Shown: piece after piece, positions 1-6,923 of the stretch
Layout: each line of letters starts with the position of its first letter
Numbering within the stretch: the first letter of the stretch is position 1
Assembly (NCBI GenBank): GCA_913774845.1
Contig: CAJYJO010000018.1
Location: 1 to 50,102, forward strand
Length of the DNA stretch: 50,102 nucleotides
Direction of reading: 5' to 3'
DNA from: an uncultured Microbacterium sp.
GTDB lineage: Bacteria > Actinomycetota > Actinomycetes > Actinomycetales > Microbacteriaceae
Position numbers and translations under genes: made by a program
Notes under the pieces: generated by a model
Told to the model about the DNA's origin: nothing
What the model saw: only the letters and a program-made list of their open reading frames with translations
Databases searched by the model: none

Positions 1-1
1 C

Positions 2-2902
2 ACCCCCCCCCCCCCCCCCCCCCCCGGTGAGAAGCGCGGGCGGGTCAAGCGGGCGCTGACCGCCGCGACCCTCGTCACGGGACTGATCGCCTCGCTGACG
101 GCCGCGAACGTGCTGGCGTCGCCGACCGCGGCGCAGGCCGCGCCGCCGACAGGGCCGGCGTGGAGCTGCTCGACGGACGGGTACCTGTTCCAGAGCAGCC
201 GTGGCAACACCCCCACGATCCAGTCGGTGAACATCGTCACGGGCGAGGCGCAGGAGGCCGGAACCACGGAGTACGCCGTGAACGCGGTCGGGTACAACAC
301 GCTCGACAACTACATGTACGGCATCAGCGGGACCCTCGGGAACTCCGTCGTCGCCATCGCCGCCGACGGCACGATCACGGATCTGGGCAATCCGGGCATC
401 GACCGAGGGTGGAGCATTCAGACCGGCGACTTCGACAGCACGGGGCACCTCTGGGTCACGGCGGGTGGAGCCAACCCCAACAACACCCAGCCCTACTACG
501 AGATCGATCTCTCCGATCCCTCCTCGTCGACCTACGGGAAGATCCTGAAGAGTGGCACGACGAGGAAACCTGCGGCCGACTCCCGGGTTCCCTCCGACAT
601 GACGTACGTCAACGGATACTTCTACGGGCTCACCGCTCAGGCCGGGACCGGCGGAGGTGCGGGGCACCTGTACCGCATGGACACAAACGGCGTGTGGAAA
701 GATCTGGGCGCCGTGGCGGCGACCCGGAATGAGTCGACAGGAATCTACGGGGCTTCGTACGCCGACTCCGAGGGCCTTCTCTACTTCTCCAACAATTCAA
801 GCGGCGCCATCTACCGAGTCAACCCGAAGACATTCGAGGGTTTGAAGATCGCCGATGGGCCCGCGTCCGCGGGCAACGACGGCGCCCGCTGCGCGGATGC
901 GCCCATTCCCACCGTCACCGTGACCAAGACGGTCGAGACCAGGGCATACGCAGAGGACCAGTTCACGGTCGCCCTCGCGGATGACGAGGGAGCGACGCTG
1001 GCCTCGGCGACCACCACCGGCACCGACACGACAGCGTCGACAACCAACTGGCCGGTCGTGCGGGGGACGACCTACCGCCTCACCGACACGATGGCCGAGG
1101 GGTCGGCCACCGGCATCGATGGGTACACGCCGACGGTCGTCTGTACCGACGAGACCCTTCAGACGGAGGTGCCGACCGGCGGATCACCCGGTCAATGGAC
1201 GTTCACCGTTCCCGGCGACAACCAGTACAGCTGCAACATCACCAATGTCGCGAACGAACGAGGGTTCGTGGTGTCGAAGGCTGCGGACAAGACCACGTTG
1301 ACGCAGGGCGACACGCTCACCTACACCGTCACGGTGAGGAACCCCGGCACCGTTCCGTACACGGCATCCCACCCGGCTTCCTTCACCGACGATCTCGCCA
1401 AGGTGCTCGACGACGCCACCTACGACGGTGACGCGACCGACGGCGCGACCGTCTCCGGCACGACGCTGTCGTGGTCGGGGCCCCTCGCGGCAGGCGAGAC
1501 GAAGACCATCACCTATTCGGTCACCGTGAACACCCCCGACGAGGGCGACCTGCTCCTCGACAACGTGGTGTCGCCGGACACCTCGATCGGCGGGTCGTGC
1601 GACCCGGATCTCACCTGCGCGACGTCCACGCCGGTGCAGCGATACAAGGTCGACAAGAGCGCCGACAAGGTTCGCGCGGCGCCGGGCGAGACCGTGACGT
1701 ACACGATCACGGTCAGCAACACCGGAAAGGTGGCGTATACCGAGCAGTCGCCGGCATCTTTCGACGACGACCTGTCGAAGGTCACCGACGACGCGGTCTA
1801 CAACAATGACGCGACCGACGGCGCCACCGTGACCGGCGACGTCCTGTCGTGGGCGGGTCCGCTGGCCGTCGGCGAGACCAAGACGATCACGTACTCGGTC
1901 ACGGTGAACGCCCCCGACACCGGCGACAAGGTCCTTGAGAACGCGGTCGTCCCCACCGGCGACGGCCCCGAGCCGCCGCCGCCACCGATCATCGTCAAGG
2001 TGCTGTCGTACTCGGTTACCAAGACCGGCGACAAGACCGAGGTGAACCCCGGCGAGGTCGTGACCTACACCGTCACGGTCACCAACACGGGTGAGGCGGA
2101 CTACACCGCCGAGCAGCCGGCATCCTTCACCGACGACCTGTCCAAGGTGACCGACGACGCCACCTACAACGGCGACGCCACCAACGGCGCCACCGTCGAG
2201 GGGAACACGCTGTCATGGTCGGGGACCCTGGCGAAGGGCGAGACGAAGACCATCACGTACTCGTTCACGGTGAACAAGCCCGCGACCGGTGACCGCACGC
2301 TCGAGAACGCGGTCGTGCCGACGGGCCCCGGCCCCACCCCGCCGCCGCCGCCGTTCATCACCAAGGTCGGCACGTACTCGGTCGAGAAGGCCGTCGACAA
2401 GACGCAGGCCAAGCCCGGCGATCGGGTGACCTACACGATCACGGTCACCAACACCGGCCAGGTCGACTACACCGACGCCAAGCCTGCGTCGTTCACCGAC
2501 GACCTGTCAAAGGTCACCGACGACGCCACCTACAACGGTGACGCCTCCAACGGCGCGGTGGTCAGCGGCAACACCCTGTCATGGAAGGGAGCGCTCGCCA
2601 TCGGGGAGACGAAGACCATCGTCTACTCGTTCACCGTGAACACCCCCGACACCGGCGACAAGGTGTTGCACAACGTCGTCGTCCCGACCGGTCCCGGCGG
2701 CGACTGCACCGGCAACTGTGAGACGACCACGAACACCACGCCGCCGCCGGCGGGGCCGCTCGCGTCGACCGGAGGGGCCCTCCTGGCCGCCGCTCCCGCG
2801 TGGCCGTGGATCGGACTCGGCGCCGTCGGTTTCGCCATCCTTGTCGCCCTCGGCATCACCCGTGTCCGCCGCGCCCGCACGGACGCGACCGACGAGGACT
2901 GA
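2..2902 (+). CDS. Large repeat-rich cell-wall-anchored surface protein, 5'-partial
   Basis: The reading frame is open to the window edge, so the start codon lies upstream. The first in-frame GTG (110) falls inside an obvious signal peptide (RALTAATLVTGLIASLTAA..., ending AQA-A), so it is not the real start. The frame crosses a 23-C tract that would encode seven prolines just before the basic n-region. In order, counted from GTG 110: signal-peptide end; a propeller-like domain of about 240 residues (resembles DUF6923); a prealbumin-like domain; four Ig-like DUF11/DUF7507-type repeats of about 120 residues with the recurring pattern ASFTDDLSKVTDDATYNGDA; an LASTGG sorting signal, hydrophobic helix and RVRRAR tail. 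LAxTG is the motif preferred by class E sortases. It is probably an adhesin or surface-layer-like protein; its ligand is unknown. No sortase gene lies nearby. Confidence 0.85.
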   Translation, partial: TPPPPPPPGEKRGRVKRALTAATLVTGLIASLTAANVLASPTAAQAAPPTGPAWSCSTDGYLFQSSRGNTPTIQSVNIVTGEAQEAGTTEYAVNAVGYNTLDNYMYGISGTLGNSVVAIAADGTITDLGNPGIDRGWSIQTGDFDSTGHLWVTAGGANPNNTQPYYEIDLSDPSSSTYGKILKSGTTRKPAADSRVPSDMTYVNGYFYGLTAQAGTGGGAGHLYRMDTNGVWKDLGAVAATRNESTGIYGASYADSEGLLYFSNNSSGAIYRVNPKTFEGLKIADGPASAGNDGARCADAPIPTVTVTKTVETRAYAEDQFTVALADDEGATLASATTTGTDTTASTTNWPVVRGTTYRLTDTMAEGSATGIDGYTPTVVCTDETLQTEVPTGGSPGQWTFTVPGDNQYSCNITNVANERGFVVSKAADKTTLTQGDTLTYTVTVRNPGTVPYTASHPASFTDDLAKVLDDATYDGDATDGATVSGTTLSWSGPLAAGETKTITYSVTVNTPDEGDLLLDNVVSPDTSIGGSCDPDLTCATSTPVQRYKVDKSADKVRAAPGETVTYTITVSNTGKVAYTEQSPASFDDDLSKVTDDAVYNNDATDGATVTGDVLSWAGPLAVGETKTITYSVTVNAPDTGDKVLENAVVPTGDGPEPPPPPIIVKVLSYSVTKTGDKTEVNPGEVVTYTVTVTNTGEADYTAEQPASFTDDLSKVTDDATYNGDATNGATVEGNTLSWSGTLAKGETKTITYSFTVNKPATGDRTLENAVVPTGPGPTPPPPPFITKVGTYSVEKAVDKTQAKPGDRVTYTITVTNTGQVDYTDAKPASFTDDLSKVTDDATYNGDASNGAVVSGNTLSWKGALAIGETKTIVYSFTVNTPDTGDKVLHNVVVPTGPGGDCTGNCETTTNTTPPPAGPLASTGGALLAAAPAWPWIGLGAVGFAILVALGITRVRRARTDATDED
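3..25 (+). repeat. Poly-C homopolymer (23 C) in the 5' coding region
   Basis: There are 23 consecutive C residues, in frame with and upstream of the signal peptide of the surface protein. A tract this long is prone to slippage, and a gain or loss of one C would shift the frame. It also lies at the window edge, so an assembly artefact or contig end is possible. Confidence 0.8.
1262..2690 (+). repeat. Four tandem Ig-like repeat units inside the surface gene
   Basis: There are four diverged copies with a period of roughly 365 nt, beginning near 1262, 1645, 2011 and 2374. Each encodes the Thr/Val-rich pattern TYTVTVTNTG...PASFTDDLSKVTDDA...GETKTITYS. The last three are the most alike, suggesting expansion by unequal recombination. 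Confidence 0.8.
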
Positions 2903-2907
2903 TCGCC

Positions 2908-2943
2908 CGCGGTGGGAGTCGCCTCGCAGCGGCTCCCACCGCG
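2908..2943 (+). terminator. Hairpin terminator after the surface-protein gene
   Basis: CGCGGTGGGAG pairs perfectly with CTCCCACCGCG and the stem extends inward by four more pairs. There is no U-tract. It begins 6 nt after the stop codon. Confidence 0.6.
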
Positions 2944-3026
2944 CCCTCCTGCCGTCGACACGGAGGGCGTCGGCGCGGCGCGAGCCGTCGGCCGCTCTTC
3001 TTCTCACCCCCACCCGTGAGGCGGAC

Positions 3027-3455
3027 ATGAACGAACACCCCAGCCCTCCGGCATCCGGACGCCCCGGCGTCGCGACAGCCGATGCGGTGCACCCGGTCGT
3101 CCGCCAGGTGCTTCTCGCCGCGGCTCGCGAGGCCGACGAAGCGCGGGGCCCCCGACGTCGCGAGGCATTCCGCACCTCCCGCTACCTCCTCGCCGCCTGC
3201 CGGGTCCTCGGGGAACCCCGGGCGGGTCTCGCCGCCGCTCTGTCGGTCGGGGTGGAGGCCATCAGCTCGCGCAACGCCGTAGAGGGCGACATCCCCGCGG
3301 CAGATTTCGCGCGTCTCGCGGGCATCCCTCTCGACGAGATCGACCGCTGGCGCCGGGCGGACTTCCTCCCCGCGCCCGTCGTCGAGCCCACCGGGCGCGC
3401 GATCTACCCCGCCACCGCGCTCCTCGCCGCGCTCATGCGTACGCGGACTCCCTGA
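3027..3455 (+). CDS. Hypothetical protein with a possible helix-turn-helix segment
   Basis: This 142-residue protein begins MNEHPSPPASGRPG, with GAGG upstream of ATG 3027. I do not recognise the family. Residues about 1-15 look disordered. The middle is Ala/Arg-rich and helical (LAACRVLG...GLAAALSVGVEAISSRNAV). The C-terminal part (LAGIPLDEIDRWRRADFLPAPVVEPTGRAIYPATALLAALM) resembles the wing and recognition segment of excisionase/MerR-like proteins, which suggests DNA binding; this is inference. An upstream extension in the same frame is Arg-rich, has no start supported by an SD, and overlaps the preceding gene. The gene stands alone between the surface protein and the insertion-sequence-like repeats. 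Confidence 0.6.
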   Translation: MNEHPSPPASGRPGVATADAVHPVVRQVLLAAAREADEARGPRRREAFRTSRYLLAACRVLGEPRAGLAAALSVGVEAISSRNAVEGDIPAADFARLAGIPLDEIDRWRRADFLPAPVVEPTGRAIYPATALLAALMRTRTP

Positions 3456-3481
3456 CGCGCGTTCGCCCCGGTGAAGAACTG

Positions 3482-3553
3482 TGTCCCACTTTGTGCGGAG
3501 CGTGTCCCACTAATGGCGGTTCAGCGCGCTCTCAAGTAGCCATAAGTGGGACA
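3482..3553. repeat. Insertion-sequence-like end repeats (TGTCCCACT)
   Basis: TGTCCCACT occurs at 3482-3490 and again at 3503-3511. The second copy, extended to 3503-3517, is matched by an inverted copy at 3539-3553 (15 bp, one mismatch, 21-nt loop). TGT...ACA ends are typical of IS3/IS481-type elements, but no transposase is present. It could be the relic of an excised element, a miniature inverted-repeat element or a terminator. Confidence 0.55.
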
Positions 3554-3701
3554 TGGCACCCACCCACCGAGAGCGAGCCGCGGATGCGGATCGAGGCACT
3601 GGATTCGGATGCCGCCCGCGCGCAGCTCCGATTCTGTTGCCGGCATCCGGATCCGGCGCTCGCTGACCCCGGGCCCACCCGGCCCCCGCCCGCACCCGCC
3701 G

Positions 3702-4463
3702 TCAGTCGAGCAGATGCCGCAGGTACCGCCCCGGGGCGTCGAGGAAGGTGCGGTGCAGCCGCACCACCTCGAGGTCCTCCCACGCGCTCTCGCGGATACC
3801 CCACTCGCCGAGCTCGAGGATCGTCGCGCCGGGCAGCGCCGCGAGCACGGGGGAGTGGGTGGCGCAGACGACCTGCGTGCCGCGGGAGCGCATGCGGTCG
3901 AGGGAGGCCAACCATCTCAGGGTCGACGAGAACGACAGCGCCGCCTCGGGCTCGTCGAGGCACGCGAGACCGGCGACGTAGTGTGGGTGGTCGAGCGCCT
4001 CGTCGAGCAGCGCGTTGAACGACTCGCCGTGACTCATCGGGTGCAGGCTCGGTGGGGCGTCGGGCAGATCGTCGCGCCACGAGTAGTAGCCGTGCATCGT
4101 CTCGGCTCGCAAGAAGAAGCCGAAGCGCGGGGCGCGGGGGCTGCGCTCCAGGCGGAGCCACTCGCCGAGGGGACTCTCCGTGCGGCGGGTGGTGCCGCCG
4201 CCGTTGGTCGACCCGCCCTCGGGGGGAAGACCGTAGGCCTCGGCGATGCCCTCGAGGAGCGTCGACTTACCGGAACCGTTCTCGCCCACGAGGAACGTCA
4301 CACCGGGGCCGAGCTCCCACCCGTCGCCCCGGGCGACATCGAGGAACTGCGCGACCGCGGGGATGTCGGCCGGCCACGAGCCCTCGTCGATCGGCGCGTC
4401 GCGGAAGACGGAGATCCGCTGGATGGGGCGCGGGTCGTGCAGCCACTCGTCGCCGCGGGACAC
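3702..4463 (-). CDS. AAA family ATPase (ABC-like AAA_15/21 type)
   Basis: A 253-residue P-loop ATPase. It has a Walker A motif (GENGSGKST, about residue 75), a signature-like region (MSHGESFNALL), a Walker B motif (LACLDEPEAALS) and a switch histidine (ATHSPVL). This layout is typical of RecF/SMC-like single-domain ATPases with unknown partners. An ATG at 4508 exists inside the preceding gene, but GTG 4463 lies 1 nt after the pmt stop codon and its product starts VSRGDEWLHDPRPIQRISVF, so I chose it; the two genes are then translationally coupled. No toxin or nuclease partner is adjacent. The cellular role is unknown. Confidence 0.8.
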   Translation of the reverse strand: MSRGDEWLHDPRPIQRISVFRDAPIDEGSWPADIPAVAQFLDVARGDGWELGPGVTFLVGENGSGKSTLLEGIAEAYGLPPEGGSTNGGGTTRRTESPLGEWLRLERSPRAPRFGFFLRAETMHGYYSWRDDLPDAPPSLHPMSHGESFNALLDEALDHPHYVAGLACLDEPEAALSFSSTLRWLASLDRMRSRGTQVVCATHSPVLAALPGATILELGEWGIRESAWEDLEVVRLHRTFLDAPGRYLRHLLD

Positions 4464-4464
4464 G

Positions 4465-6033
4465 TCAGATCCAGGACGGCAGCCAGTTGTGCAGGCGCCA
4501 GAACTCATAAGGCACGGGCAGGCCCGCCCACACCGGGTACCAGAACGCCGAGACGCCGACGCACACGACCAGGAACACCACGACCATCGCCTGCCCGCTC
4601 GCGCGAGACGCGCCTCGCACTCCGCGCGCGACGTCCTGCAGCGCGAAGGCGAGCGCGAGCACGAGGAACGGCACCATCGCCACCGTGTAGAACTGGAAGA
4701 TCGTGCGCTCGGGGTAGAGCAGCCACGGGAGGTAGGTCGCAGCGAGCCCGACCAGGACCAGCGCGTAGCGCCCGTCGCGCTTCATCACGAAGCGCACGAG
4801 CAGATAGAGGGATGCCGCGATCCCGGCCCACCAGATGATGGGGTTCGCGAGGCTGGAGATCGCCTCGGTGCAGCCGGCCGGGAGGGTGCAGCCGTTCACA
4901 CCGGCGTCGTCCTGGTGCCAGTACATCGAGGTGGGGCGTATGAGCAGCGGCCACTGCCAGGCGGGACTGGCGTAGCTGTGCGGGGTGACGAGGCCGACGT
5001 GGAAGCCGTAGATCTGCTGGTGGTACGCCCACAGGTTCTGCAGCGGCTCGGGCACCCATGCCCACAGCCCCGTCGCCGGGGTGCCACCGGTCCGTCCCCA
5101 GCCGCCGGTCGTGAACAGCCAACCCGACCAGCTCGCGAGGTAGACGACGGCCGCGATCGGCACGAGGAGCACGAACGACGCGAGGCCCTGGCGCACGGCA
5201 TCCACCGGCCACTGCACGATCCCGGCCCGACGACGGGCGAGGGCGTCGGTCACCACGGCGTAGACGCCGACGGCGGCGAGCACGTAGAGCCCCGACCACT
5301 TCACCGCGGTCGCCGCGCCGGCCGCGGCCCCCGCGGCCAGCAGCCACGGACGGTCCCACAGCACCGGACCCCACGTGTGGGTCGAGCCCGGCAGGGCCGC
5401 GATGCGCGCGGCGAGACGGTCCGCGGCGCGCGTGCGGTCGAGAGCGACGAACCACAGCGTCAGCACGACGAAGAAGGTGAGGAAGACGTCGAGCAGCGCG
5501 ATGCGGCTCAGCACGATGCTGAGACCGTCGATGGCGATGAGACCGGATGCCACGGCGGCGAACGGGATCGACCCGGTCAGGGTGCGCGCGAAGAGGTACA
5601 CCAGCAGCACCGTCGCGGTGCCGAACAGGGCGGCGGACAGCCGCCAGCCGGTCGCCGAATCGGGCCCGAGCAGCGCCATACCCGCGCCGATGAGGATGCG
5701 GCCGAGAGGCGGGTGGACGACGTAGCTGCCGACGCCCGTGAAGATGTCGGTGTCGCCCGCGGCGAAGCGGGGGTCGGCGTCGGTGGGCCACTGCGACGGG
5801 TAGCCGAGCACCCACTGGCTCCACGAGTCCTTCACGTAGTAGGTCTCGTCGAAGACCAACTGGTGGGGGTTGCCGATGTCGATCAGGCGCAGCACCGCCG
5901 CCAACAGAGTGATGATCGTGGGAGCGAGCCAGCGCCACAGTCGCGCGCCGCGCGGCGACGCCAGCAGCGCGTCGCGCCACTGGTCGAGGCGCGTCCGGTC
6001 GTCCGACGGGAGCACTGCGGGGACGGCGGTCAC
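4465..6033 (-). CDS. pmt: Dolichyl-phosphate-mannose--protein mannosyltransferase (GT39)
   Basis: A 522-residue multipass membrane enzyme that transfers mannose from a polyprenyl phosphate to Ser/Thr of secreted proteins during Sec export. The first loop carries the GT39 acidic motif (LVFDETYYVKDSW), followed by VVHPPLGRILIG, about ten hydrophobic helices, the conserved WDRPWLLAAG...VKWSGLY region and a C-terminal PYEFWRLHNWLPSWI. The frame continues upstream through rsmI in antisense, but GTG 6033 gives the normal family length and sits exactly 6 nt after a TATGCT -10 box, fitting a leaderless mRNA. It is divergent from rsmI, as Rv1002c is from Rv1003 in mycobacteria. Its likely substrates include Thr/Pro-rich surface proteins such as the one at 23.7 kb (inference). 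Confidence 0.93.
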   Translation of the reverse strand: MTAVPAVLPSDDRTRLDQWRDALLASPRGARLWRWLAPTIITLLAAVLRLIDIGNPHQLVFDETYYVKDSWSQWVLGYPSQWPTDADPRFAAGDTDIFTGVGSYVVHPPLGRILIGAGMALLGPDSATGWRLSAALFGTATVLLVYLFARTLTGSIPFAAVASGLIAIDGLSIVLSRIALLDVFLTFFVVLTLWFVALDRTRAADRLAARIAALPGSTHTWGPVLWDRPWLLAAGAAAGAATAVKWSGLYVLAAVGVYAVVTDALARRRAGIVQWPVDAVRQGLASFVLLVPIAAVVYLASWSGWLFTTGGWGRTGGTPATGLWAWVPEPLQNLWAYHQQIYGFHVGLVTPHSYASPAWQWPLLIRPTSMYWHQDDAGVNGCTLPAGCTEAISSLANPIIWWAGIAASLYLLVRFVMKRDGRYALVLVGLAATYLPWLLYPERTIFQFYTVAMVPFLVLALAFALQDVARGVRGASRASGQAMVVVFLVVCVGVSAFWYPVWAGLPVPYEFWRLHNWLPSWI

Positions 6034-6039
6034 CGCCCC

Positions 6040-6045
6040 AGCATA
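6040..6045 (-). promoter_or_regulatory. -10 box of pmt (TATGCT), leaderless
   Basis: On the minus strand TATGCT is followed by GGGGCG (6 nt) and then the GTG start at 6033. It overlaps the rsmI -10 box by two bases. Confidence 0.65.
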
Positions 6046-6049
6046 GGGT
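6044..6049 (+). promoter_or_regulatory. -10 box of rsmI (TAGGGT), leaderless
   Basis: TAGGGT is followed by 6 nt and then the GTG start at 6056. It shares bases 6044-6045 with the opposite-strand -10 box of pmt, so the whole divergent promoter region is only 22 bp. Confidence 0.65.
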
Positions 6050-6055
6050 GGGGCG

Positions 6056-6874
6056 GTGATCATCCTCGCGGCGACTCCCATCGGCAATCTGGGCGACGCC
6101 TCGAAACGTCTGGTCGAGGCCCTCGAGAACGCCACGGTCGTGGCGGCGGAGGACACGCGCACCACCCAGCGTCTGCTCGCCGGACTCGGCGTCGAGAACC
6201 GGCCGCGCCTGATCGCCCTCCACGACCACAACGAGAAGGAGCGGGCAGCCGAGCTCGTCGAACTCGCCCGTGACGACGATCTGCTCGTGCTGAGCGACGC
6301 CGGGATGCCCACCGTGAGCGACCCCGGTTTCGGTCTCGTCGCCGCGGCCGCCGCGGCGGGCGTCACCGTGACGGCCCTTCCCGGGCCCAGCGCCGTCGTC
6401 ACCGCCCTGGCGGTCGCGGGGCTGCCCACCGACCGTTTCGCCTTCGAGGGCTTCCCCCGCCGCAAGCCCGGAGAGCGCCGCAAGGCCTTCGCGCAGCTGG
6501 CGTCGGAGGAGCGCACGCTCGTCTTCTTCGAGTCGCCGTCGCGGTTGGCATCCACTCTCGACGACCTCGCGACCGCGTTCGGCGCCGATCGCCCCGCCGC
6601 CGTGTGCCGCGAGCTGACGAAGCTGTACGAGGAGGTCATGCGCGGCACCCTCGGCGAGCTCGCCGCGTGGGCGGCCGAGGGCGTGCGCGGCGAGATCGCG
6701 ATCGTCGTGGGCGGCGCGAGCGCGCGCGAGGTCGCGTTCCCGGATGCCGTGACCCAGGTGCTCGAACTCGTGCGCGGCGGAACGCGGCTCAAGGAGGCGG
6801 CCGCCGAGGTCGCCGCGCAGACGGGCCACTCCTCGCGCGAGCTGTATCAGGCGGGGCTCGCGGTCAAGCGCTGA
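6056..6874 (+). CDS. rsmI: 16S rRNA (cytidine1402-2'-O)-methyltransferase RsmI
   Basis: A 272-residue tetrapyrrole-methylase-fold enzyme that 2'-O-methylates C1402 in the ribosomal P site, using S-adenosylmethionine. The N-terminus has the family signature ILAATPIGNLGD. Further motifs are AAEDTRTTQRLL, VLSDAGMPTVSDPG, ALPGPSAVVTALAVAGL and FEGFPRRKPGERRK. It ends in the usual RsmI C-terminal helical segment. Start GTG 6056 places the signature at residue 2 and follows the TAGGGT box directly. It is divergent from pmt and lies 49 bp before metG, which has its own promoter. Confidence 0.95.
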   Translation: MIILAATPIGNLGDASKRLVEALENATVVAAEDTRTTQRLLAGLGVENRPRLIALHDHNEKERAAELVELARDDDLLVLSDAGMPTVSDPGFGLVAAAAAAGVTVTALPGPSAVVTALAVAGLPTDRFAFEGFPRRKPGERRKAFAQLASEERTLVFFESPSRLASTLDDLATAFGADRPAAVCRELTKLYEEVMRGTLGELAAWAAEGVRGEIAIVVGGASAREVAFPDAVTQVLELVRGGTRLKEAAAEVAAQTGHSSRELYQAGLAVKR

Positions 6875-6911
6875 CACCCGTCACACGCGCGGCCGTGTCG
6901 GCGCGCCCCCG

Positions 6912-6917
6912 TAGAAT
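6912..6917 (+). promoter_or_regulatory. -10 box of metG (TAGAAT), leaderless
   Basis: TAGAAT is followed by exactly 6 nt and the GTG start at 6924. No Shine-Dalgarno sequence is needed or seen. Confidence 0.65.
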
Positions 6918-6923
6918 CTCCTG

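Noticed and set aside
27-59. GTG at 27 as the start of the surface-protein gene
   Set aside because: It is out of frame with the signal peptide and meets TGA after ten codons.
3482-3701. A complete insertion sequence
   Set aside because: No transposase ORF and no target-site duplication can be seen, only end-like repeats.
4246-6273. 675-codon open frame antisense to pmt
   Set aside because: It is a mirror of a high-GC gene: the product is Arg/Gly/His-rich without domains, whereas the opposite strand encodes a clear GT39 enzyme.
4505-6877. 790-codon open frame on the minus strand across rsmI and pmt
   Set aside because: It is Arg-rich shadow sequence in another frame. Both rsmI and pmt have full family motifs in their own frames.
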